From positions 1,736,001-1,800,000 of the forward strand of contig OZ244774.1 in NCBI GenBank assembly GCA_965219485.1: a DNA stretch of 64,000 nt, written 5' to 3'. The DNA comes from UBA8337 sp937907245 (GTDB lineage Bacteria > Pseudomonadota > Alphaproteobacteria > RS24). Made by a program: the position numbers and the translations under genes. Below, piece after piece: positions 58,342 to 64,000 of the stretch. A model generated the notes under the pieces. It saw only the letters and a program-made list of their open reading frames with translations. It searched no databases and had not been told where the DNA came from. How positions within the stretch are numbered: position 1 is the stretch's first letter; each line of letters opens with the position of its first letter.

Positions 58342-59292
58342 TTAGCTAAACAAAATAGAAGATAAGCGACGCCGTGCCGCAACAACCAAAGCGTCCGTGG
58401 CGCCATAGGCGTCAAACAATTCGACCAATTGCTTGCGCGCGGCCTCCTCGTTCCAGGCCCGATTAAGGGCAATGCTATCGAGCAAACTATCTAAGGCCAG
58501 CTCACGCTGACCGGCCCCATGATACGCCAAAGCCAAATCAAACCGCGCCTGATGATTATTCGCATCCTCGGCCACCGCCGCAAGCAGCGGCGCAAGCGCG
58601 TCATCCTCGCCCACATCGGTTTGCTTGTCGGCCATTTTAATTTCTAGCGCCAAGGCGGCTCGCGCAGCACTTAGCTCAGGGTCATTGTCATGCGCCGGCG
58701 CATTTGACAAGGCGGCGCTCGCGGCTTCAATTTTTACCCTCGCTTCTTCATCCGAGGCTAAATGGGCTTGCGCCAAACCAGCCATGGCTTTCACATTTTC
58801 AGGCTCTTGCTCAAGAGCGGCTGCATAACATTCGATCGCATCTTCTAACTGGCCTTGGGACAAAGCGTCGGCGGCGGTCTCCATCAAGGCTTCGGCCGGC
58901 GAGGGGCCCAGCTCTCCACCGAGGTTTTTCTCGATGAATTTTTTGACGTCGCTCTCTGGCAGCGCGCCCATAAACCCGTCGACGGGCTGGCCATCTTTAA
59001 ACGCAAAGACGGCGGGAATAGATTGTACTTTTAATTGCTGGGCGACCTCTGGGTGCTCATCAATATTCATTTTGGCGAGGCGCACTTGGCCATCGGAATT
59101 TTCAGCCAGCGCCTCTAGCACGGGCGTCAACTGCTTGCACGGCCCACACCATGGCGCCCATAAGTCGAGCAAAACCAATTGGCTTTGACTGGCTTCGATA
59201 ACCTCCGCCATAAAGCTTTGGGTGGTTACCTCTACAATGGCGCTCGTATCAGCGGCCGGAAGGGGGCTTGGGTCGGGAACGGGATTGTCCAT
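58342..59292 (-). CDS. Thioredoxin-TPR protein (CnoX-like)
   Basis: 316 residues from ATG 59292 with AGGAAAC upstream. A thioredoxin domain (about 20-130) holds WAPWCGPCKQL, the redox pair Cys-Gly-Pro-Cys, and a C-terminal helical TPR region (ALEQEPENVKAMAGLAQAHL). This arrangement is that of CnoX/YbbN, a chaperone-redox protein that passes clients to GroEL. First of the three-gene run with LON-domain and Trm112 genes. Confidence 0.9.
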   Translation of the reverse strand: MDNPVPDPSPLPAADTSAIVEVTTQSFMAEVIEASQSQLVLLDLWAPWCGPCKQLTPVLEALAENSDGQVRLAKMNIDEHPEVAQQLKVQSIPAVFAFKDGQPVDGFMGALPESDVKKFIEKNLGGELGPSPAEALMETAADALSQGQLEDAIECYAAALEQEPENVKAMAGLAQAHLASDEEARVKIEAASAALSNAPAHDNDPELSAARAALALEIKMADKQTDVGEDDALAPLLAAVAEDANNHQARFDLALAYHGAGQRELALDSLLDSIALNRAWNEEAARKQLVELFDAYGATDALVVAARRRLSSILFS

Positions 59293-59490
59293 AATGTTTC
59301 CTATTTTGGTCTTCCCCTTACATGGGGGTTTGGCGTGGCTCTGCCAAGGGCATATCACACATATATATAGAGTATAATTTGGCGATAAATAGGGCGAAGC
59401 CGATAAAATCTCTATGCCCGAAAAAGCGTCTTGTCAAAACCCGCCCATTGGTGCATAACGCCTTCGTCGTGCCAACGACATTTCTGTGAC

Positions 59491-59565
59491 GCGGGCGTAG
59501 CTCAGGGGTAGAGCACAACCTTGCCAAGGTTGGGGTCGTGAGTTCGAATCTCATCGCCCGCTCCA
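59491..59565 (+). tRNA. tRNA-Gly(GCC), CCA encoded
   Basis: Acceptor GCGGGCG pairs with CGCCCGC. The D arm contains AGCTCAGGGGTAGAGC, the anticodon stem CAACC/GGTTG encloses TTGCCAA (anticodon GCC), and the T arm contains GAGTTCGAATCTC. TCCA follows, so the CCA end is in the DNA. Its 3' end faces the integrase gene. Confidence 0.96.
59540..59565 (+). other. Presumed attachment site (attL) at the tRNA-Gly 3' end
   Basis: Tyrosine integrases often use the 3' part of a tRNA gene, and the integrase gene begins 145 nt away with AT-rich, foreign-looking DNA beyond it. The tRNA is intact, as expected if the element carries a copy of the tRNA tail. The matching right-hand repeat is not in the window. 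Confidence 0.4.
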
Positions 59566-59710
59566 GATAAACTCTCTTACAATCTTTGAAATTTCCCAAG
59601 CTATGCAATGGCTTAACTGCCTGCACCTGGCTTGTGGTACTTTTGGTGACGACTTGTCTAACCATCTGAAGCCCGACACTTGGCACAACTATGGCACAGT
59701 GGAGACAGAA

Positions 59711-60676
59711 ATGGCGACAATCAGAAACAGAAACGGGCGGTGGCACGTACAAATTCGTAAGGCCAAAGCCCGAACTCAGAGCAGAACATTTGCCTACCGC
59801 AAAGACGCTGAATATTGGGCAAGAGAGGCGGAAAGAAAAATCGATTTAGAGGGCTGCGGTAGGACAAGACGAGAGCTTTTAAACGACTGTTTTTCGGACC
59901 TGCTAACTCGCTATGAAAGTGAGGAGGCTCAGCATAAAAAGTCTTATCACGTGGAGGTGCATTACTTGGCTAGCTTGCGGCGAGAGCCATTCAGTGGCCT
60001 TCCATTAGCACACCTTAGAACGGGCGATATTCAACATTGGATTGACGCACAAAGTGCTACGCACAAGCCCTCTTCTGTCATTCGCAGGTTGGGGCTCATT
60101 TCAAGGGTTTTTAATGTCGCCATCAAGCGCTGGGACTACCCTATGGAAAACCCAGTCTCTCATGTTCGGAAGCCAGCAGTTCGCCCACTAAAAGTTCAGA
60201 GGATAGGGCAAGACGTGCTCACCCTATTGCAATCGCCTCAAAATAGGTTCGACTGGCTCATTATTTTTGCGCTTGAGACAGGCATGAGAAGGGCAGAAAT
60301 ACTGAGCCTTACTTGGCAGGACATAGATAAAGACAAGCGGCTGGCTTACCTGAGAGACACAAAGAATGGACACCCTCGCTTTGTCCCACTGACTGACAGG
60401 GCTATTGAGGCAATATCCCACAGCGACACCTGCAATCAGCGTGTCTTTCCTATGACAGGCAATGCTGTCCAGCTAGCTTGGAAAAGGCTCAAAAAGCGGC
60501 ACGGTATTGAAGGCGTAAGGTTTCATGACTTGCGACACGAGGCCATTAGTAGGTTCTTTGATATTGGATTAACTGTGCCAGAGGTAGCCAGTATCAGCGG
60601 TCATAGAACGGTGAGTATGCTGTTCCGATATGCTCATGCTGACATCAAGACGATAAATAATAAGCTCAATCTCTAG
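59711..60676 (+). CDS. Tyrosine recombinase / integrase
   Basis: 321 residues from ATG 59711 with GGAG six nt upstream (an open frame goes back to 59603). The N-terminal arm-binding part has IRNRNGRWHVQIRK, followed by a core-binding domain (about 55-150) and a catalytic domain with Arg193 (GMRRAEI), Lys218, His272-x-x-Arg275 (HDLRH), His298 (SGHRT) and the nucleophile Tyr307. All active residues are present, so it should be functional. It probably catalysed insertion beside the tRNA-Gly gene. Confidence 0.92.
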   Translation: MATIRNRNGRWHVQIRKAKARTQSRTFAYRKDAEYWAREAERKIDLEGCGRTRRELLNDCFSDLLTRYESEEAQHKKSYHVEVHYLASLRREPFSGLPLAHLRTGDIQHWIDAQSATHKPSSVIRRLGLISRVFNVAIKRWDYPMENPVSHVRKPAVRPLKVQRIGQDVLTLLQSPQNRFDWLIIFALETGMRRAEILSLTWQDIDKDKRLAYLRDTKNGHPRFVPLTDRAIEAISHSDTCNQRVFPMTGNAVQLAWKRLKKRHGIEGVRFHDLRHEAISRFFDIGLTVPEVASISGHRTVSMLFRYAHADIKTINNKLNL

Positions 60677-60934
60677 CCGTCTTGGTGCTGCTCTATGGGC
60701 GGCGCAAAGGCTTGTTGCAGTAGCAGAGGGGCAATGGTGCTTAAGCTGCAACGGAAACTCCGCCAATGCTGCGCTCAACAAATGGCTAAAGATTAACTTT
60801 AGTGAAGAAGCTGTTGTCCATGGGTTAAGGCATTCGCTCAGAGACAGGCTGCGGGCGGTTAACTGCCCGAGTGAGATGATTGACCAGTTGGGACAAAGGC
60901 AATCGGTTTTTGGACCGACGCTTGCAAGCCTTTA
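60672..60934 (+). pseudogene. Remnant of a second, unrelated integrase (C-terminal part)
   Basis: Read in the frame of GCT-GCT-CTA-TGG, the sequence after the first integrase codes RLGAALWAAQRLVAVAEG, then SANAALNKWLK and VVHGLRHSLRDRLRAV with CPSEMIDQLG. These are blocks of the DUF6538-type alphaproteobacterial recombinases, including the HxLRH box. No start codon or N-terminal two thirds exist, and after DQLG the frame leaves the family pattern before the TAG at 60932-60934, while a neighbouring frame reads TKAIG as expected. It is a decayed fragment, overlapping the end of the intact integrase. Confidence 0.7.
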
Positions 60935-60980
60935 GAAAATACCTAAGTCGAAACTTCCGTTGTCATACGAAGATTATTTA

Positions 60981-61019
60981 AAGACACCCCTGAGGCAATT
61001 AAGCACTCAGGGGTGTCTT
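60981..61019. terminator. Strong hairpin terminator, 14-bp stem
   Basis: AAGACACCCCTGAG (60981-60994) pairs perfectly with CTCAGGGGTGTCTT (61006-61019). T-containing tails lie on both sides (CTTCTTTAAG and TCTTTAAAT). It can end the small gene at 61051 on the minus strand. Confidence 0.75.
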
Positions 61020-61050
61020 CTTTAAGCATTAAAGCTCTCAGAAATCCTGT

Positions 61051-61293
61051 TTATGCAAGTTCATTCGCTAGGCCAACCGTTTTCAGGTCTTGGCGGATTT
61101 GGTCGATATTCGAGATGCAGTTGTCATTGGCGGCGGTTAAGTCACTCATGGCCTCTATTAAGTCGAGGCGGTAGGGAACGGCATCACTAACTTCGCACGA
61201 TATTGTATTATTGATGATGGTCATTTGGTCTAACTGTTTTTCTAATTCTTTAGACAATTCATAGAGGTCGATAAATAAATTAGGTTCGGTCAT
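61051..61293 (-). CDS. Small hypothetical protein, 80 residues
   Basis: 80 residues, acidic, mostly helical, starting MTEPNLFIDLYELSKELEKQ with a heptad-like pattern, one Cys in the middle (TISCEV) and one in NDNCISN. AAAGGATAAA precedes ATG 61293, a good ribosome site, and a strong terminator follows the stop, so a real gene is likely. No family recognised. It is codirectional with the restriction-modification genes but separated by 185 nt of AT-rich sequence (61294-61478) in which I see no gene. Confidence 0.6.
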   Translation of the reverse strand: MTEPNLFIDLYELSKELEKQLDQMTIINNTISCEVSDAVPYRLDLIEAMSDLTAANDNCISNIDQIRQDLKTVGLANELA

Positions 61294-61478
61294 TTTATCC
61301 TTTCGTTAAATCTTAAACAATATCAATAGCTTATCATATAATTAACAATTATACAACTAGATGTGTTCTTGGATGCCAACCAATGCAATTCCACTGGTTT
61401 GGCAAGAGAATGCAAGTGTCTTGTTGAAAATTTCTATTCCTGGAGCCTCAAAATTACTTAAGACACAGCCATGGAGAG

Positions 61479-62573
61479 CTAAATAAACCTTATTTGAACA
61501 TTCAGATTTATAGAGTGTCCGCCATCTTCGGTTGCAGCAAGGGTGCCAAAAACATGTCTTGATGTAGATGGTGTGTCAAACTTAGTGTTTTTGAACAGGT
61601 AGCTAGAGAACCCAGAAAAGTTATATATGTGAAAGCAACCTAAGTCTCCATTGTCTTTGACGATAAGATAGCCTCCGTCAGCCCTTAATATGCCATCCCA
61701 TAGAGTATTGGGCACCATTCCGAGGGCTATATTAAGCAGAAGTTGCTTCACTTTGAACTCGACGTCATCGGCACAAAGCTCGATTGGCAACTTTTTGAAT
61801 CTATCATTCTCACAACAAAACTTAACTAACGCTGCTATACTGGGGCCGTGCCCTTGATAATAAGCTAGAACCATCTCGCCATAAATCTGTGGCATCAAAC
61901 TATCGATTTTGATTAGGTTTTTACTAAATATAGAGTTAGCCACTCCCTCGAACTGGATTTCAGCTCCAGCATTTTTTATTTCTACAAGCCTATCTCTAAC
62001 CTTGGACCTCGTGTCTATTCCGTTTACCTTGCTAATGTCATGATGAAAAGACATTACCTTATATTTTAAGTTAGTTTTATCCTTGGAAGCATTTAATAAT
62101 GTTGAGCTTCCGCCCAGATATGACTTAATACTCAAGCCAAACTCAGCTTCCTGATTAGTAATGTAATCACGAACTATTAAGCGAACATCCTCTTTGCTAG
62201 TGCTGTTTGCTTTTGGTGAAGACAAAGCCAACTTTTCTAAGCCTTTTTGGCCCGCATCGCTTTTAAAGCTGCCTTTGCCTAATTTGATGTCCCGTAAAAG
62301 GGTATTAATCAGAGGAGCAACCTCTTCGTCTGAAAAATAATAAGCATCATTAGAATTCACATTTTCTTTTTGAACCGTTATTCTCCCATCGCTCGCTAGG
62401 TCTATTTTTGCTTCGGGTCTGAGCAGGGAAAGCACTGGGAAGTAACGTTCAAAATCTAAGTCGAGGTTTTCGTCGATTAAGAATACCTTTTTTTCATGTG
62501 CAATTTTTATAAGAGCGTACAGCTCAGACCACTCGCCCTTGTTAAAGGTCTTATTTTTGTTGTTGTCTGTCAT
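61479..62573 (-). CDS. HpaII-family type II restriction endonuclease
   Basis: 364 residues matching the RE_HpaII family: NKGEWSELYALIKIA at the N-terminus, then the FGLSIKSYLGGSSTLLNASK block with LKYKV, VRDRLVEIKNAGAEIQF, and SIFSKNLIKIDSLMPQI. HpaII cuts C^CGG, so CCGG is the predicted target. The gene starts inside the last codons of the methyltransferase gene (23-nt overlap), so methylase comes first, which protects the host on entry. AT-rich composition differs from the chromosome to its left, consistent with transfer. Confidence 0.88.
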   Translation of the reverse strand: MTDNNKNKTFNKGEWSELYALIKIAHEKKVFLIDENLDLDFERYFPVLSLLRPEAKIDLASDGRITVQKENVNSNDAYYFSDEEVAPLINTLLRDIKLGKGSFKSDAGQKGLEKLALSSPKANSTSKEDVRLIVRDYITNQEAEFGLSIKSYLGGSSTLLNASKDKTNLKYKVMSFHHDISKVNGIDTRSKVRDRLVEIKNAGAEIQFEGVANSIFSKNLIKIDSLMPQIYGEMVLAYYQGHGPSIAALVKFCCENDRFKKLPIELCADDVEFKVKQLLLNIALGMVPNTLWDGILRADGGYLIVKDNGDLGCFHIYNFSGFSSYLFKNTKFDTPSTSRHVFGTLAATEDGGHSINLNVQIRFI

Positions 62574-63447
62574 TTAGATAACCAATTATCTGCTTTGCGG
62601 TAGCCCTTACCGCTGTGACAGCGACAGAGTTACCCAATTGCTTCATTGCTTGCGTTTCTGAAACTGGAAAGCGAAAATTTGCTGGAAACCCTTGCATCTT
62701 TTTGCCAGCTTCTGAATTAAGTCTTAATTGGCGGCCATTAACCATATACGTATCCCAGTTGCGCCTATCGTTTAATCCAGAACCCCTGCCACCAACTCTT
62801 AGAGTATAGCCGATTGATTTGTTGCAAGGCTCTCCAAACACGTCGGACATAAACATTTCAAGAGGCTGAGGTTGAGCAAATTCAAAACTCTTCTCACTAT
62901 CGTCTAAAAAGCCAACCATAAATATTCTTGGCCGATGTTGCGGCAATCCAAAATCTGATGCCTTTACAATATTAAAATAGAAGGAATATCCAAGTTCCTC
63001 CAGGGTGTTCTTGATCGTCTCAAAAGTTCTGCCGTCATCGTGATTTTTCAAGTGCCTCACATTCTCTAAGAAGAAGGCTGGTGGACGTTTAGTTTTCAAA
63101 AAACGAACAATTTCAAAGAACATATTTCCTCTATTATTGTTCGAGTCTTGAAAACCTTTTTTGTAGCCCGCTTGTGAAAATGGCTGGCAAGGGAAGCCAG
63201 CGCACAATATGTCAAACTCAGGGACTTGGGCTGGGTCAACGTCCGATATATCGCTCGCAAAGTTTACGCCTGCGAACAACTCTTCGTTATGTCGCTTGAA
63301 GTTTTCTTCGTAGGTTTTCCTTGCATGACGGTCAATCTCAGCAGCAAAAACACATTCAGCACCAAGGTCAGACAGGGCTAAGTGGAACCCCCCTATGCCA
63401 GCGAAAAGGTCGATAAATTTATATTTCTCTGAATTCATAACTGACAT
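62551..63447 (-). CDS. DNA (cytosine-5) methyltransferase, partner of the HpaII-type enzyme
   Basis: 298 residues with all main motifs: I FIDLFAGIGGFHLAL (11-25), IV with catalytic Cys87 in GFPCQPFSQ, VI FFLENVRHL (128-130 ENV), VIII QHRPRIFMVGF (170-174) and X QLGNSVAV (270-277). The target domain between VIII and IX is short (about residues 183-250) and contains YTLRVGGRGSGLNDRRNW. It is about 60 residues shorter than M.HpaII. Methylates presumably CCGG. A second ATG at 63438 is possible. Confidence 0.93.
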   Translation of the reverse strand: MSVMNSEKYKFIDLFAGIGGFHLALSDLGAECVFAAEIDRHARKTYEENFKRHNEELFAGVNFASDISDVDPAQVPEFDILCAGFPCQPFSQAGYKKGFQDSNNNRGNMFFEIVRFLKTKRPPAFFLENVRHLKNHDDGRTFETIKNTLEELGYSFYFNIVKASDFGLPQHRPRIFMVGFLDDSEKSFEFAQPQPLEMFMSDVFGEPCNKSIGYTLRVGGRGSGLNDRRNWDTYMVNGRQLRLNSEAGKKMQGFPANFRFPVSETQAMKQLGNSVAVTAVRATAKQIIGYLNDRQQQK

Positions 63448-63484
63448 CTAACATATTCACCACTCATGTGGCACCCAAATAGAG

Positions 63485-64000
63485 TTATTCAACCCCTGGA
63501 ATTACACCCACCTCTGCCTCAAACTGCCTCTGCAGGACTTCAATAGCCTGCACTCTAGCTGATGCTGGAACAATGACGCTGTCATGTACTGGATAAGCAG
63601 GGATATCTTCACCTAACAAATCCATCACCGTATTCTTCATTACGTTACTCTCTATGTACTGAAGTTTGGGCCAGCCAATGACATTGGCAGACATCCCCTC
63701 AAGCCATTTGTAGCGCTCTAGAACGGCTCCTGTAACCTTGGGCGCAGTGGGTATCTTCAGTCCAGGAAGCTTCTTCTCAAGCTCCCTTTTGGCCTTGGAG
63801 GGCCATCTGGTGGGCAGTTTCCCATTGGTTAAGGCAATGGTCATCCAGCGCTTAACGATGGGTCTTGGTATGCCTTTAACTTCATACATGTCTTGGTTTG
63901 GCATTGGCTTATTCATTAACCCAAACAGGATGGTCAGGAAGCAGGCCTCAATATCAATTTCGACCACTGGCTCGCCATTAATGGTCATCTTCGCACGTTT
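63485..64000 (-). CDS. Polymerase-like protein of a mobile element (5' end beyond window)
   Basis: About 170 residues visible; the frame is open to the window edge (codons for KRAK precede MTINGEP), so the start is missing. Three blocks look like a nucleic-acid polymerase palm: VVEIDIEACFLTILFG (motif A, Asp), a Lys/Arg block IPRPIVKRWMTIALTNGK (motif B) and YPVHDSVIVPASA (motif C, His-Asp). This is the order of the family A DNA polymerase / T7 RNA polymerase superfamily. Related unannotated proteins occur in alphaproteobacterial prophages. Ends 38 nt before the methyltransferase start, same strand. Assignment is tentative. Confidence 0.5.
   Translation of the reverse strand, partial: KRAKMTINGEPVVEIDIEACFLTILFGLMNKPMPNQDMYEVKGIPRPIVKRWMTIALTNGKLPTRWPSKAKRELEKKLPGLKIPTAPKVTGAVLERYKWLEGMSANVIGWPKLQYIESNVMKNTVMDLLGEDIPAYPVHDSVIVPASARVQAIEVLQRQFEAEVGVIPGVE

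Noticed and set aside
59318..59752. Minus-strand open frame of 144 codons across the tRNA-Gly gene, including AMRFELTTPTLARLCSTPELR-type residues
   Set aside because: This is the well-known false protein read from the antisense of tRNA genes; no ribosome site or family.
61051..61293. 80-residue gene as the controller (C) protein of the restriction system
   Set aside because: No helix-turn-helix pattern can be seen and it lies downstream of, not before, the restriction genes.
1..64000. CRISPR arrays
   Set aside because: The tandem arrays found have 12-18 bp units with no unique spacers, so they are not CRISPR.

Overview
The window is bacterial chromosome, most likely from an alphaproteobacterium. 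The evidence is a hemC-hemD-mitofilin-hemY cluster divergent from tsaD, the order rsmB / rpe / heparinase-like / purH, the order amt / aminotransferase / ftsK / lolA / xth, a DUF1674 protein, an IalB-family protein and an RpoE-type (ECF11-like) sigma factor. I cannot place it in an order or genus. Coding density is high. Most genes have ATG starts with GGAG/AGGA-like ribosome binding sites, and many adjacent genes overlap by 1-11 nt.

Layout. 1-9.6 kb: end of a DUF4864 gene, a short-chain dehydrogenase, a DMT exporter with a quinone oxidoreductase, an RpoE-like sigma factor with no anti-sigma gene beside it, an IalB-family protein, rlmN, argG, folD-yggT, an HD-domain protein and a VOC protein. 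9.65-15 kb: a one-directional operon with two crotonases, an SDR, an aminoglycoside-phosphotransferase-like kinase, a CrtC/AttH-like protein and an acyltransferase. It looks like CoA-ester catabolism of a lipid-like substrate. 15.1-22.3 kb: an envelope module of one DUF1302 barrel protein, two full DUF1329 proteins plus a third reduced to its C-terminus, and a YCF48 propeller. 22.5-28.7 kb: tRNA-Thr, the haem/mitofilin operon and tsaD. 28.8-31.5 kb: a TetR regulator, a 40-residue peptide gene and two matching inverted repeats, sitting between tsaD and gpsA. 31.2-40.8 kb: YciI, EVE, Rieske, acs, a nuclease, DUF1674, rsmB, rpe, a heparinase-like gene and purH. 40.8-46 kb: an ExbB/ExbD/ExbD/VWA operon followed by periplasmic repeat proteins that appear split by a frameshift. 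46-59.3 kb: two acyl-CoA dehydrogenase-fold enzymes, xth, lolA, ftsK, an aminotransferase, amt, a flavin monooxygenase, Trm112, a LON-domain protein and a thioredoxin-TPR protein.

From the tRNA-Gly gene at 59.5 kb to the right edge the sequence becomes AT-richer. It reads as the left end of an integrated element: an integrase, the wreck of a second unrelated integrase, a small orphan gene, an HpaII-type restriction-modification pair and a truncated polymerase-like gene.

The most unusual signal is not a gene. At five gene ends (near 250, 22765, 28670, 35012 and 57404) the last few codons including the stop codon are the first copy of a degenerate 12-15 bp tandem repeat of 4-6 copies. The five arrays do not share one unit, so each seems to have arisen at its own gene end. 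Most later copies keep a stop triplet, often in a different frame. I know of no named element with this architecture.
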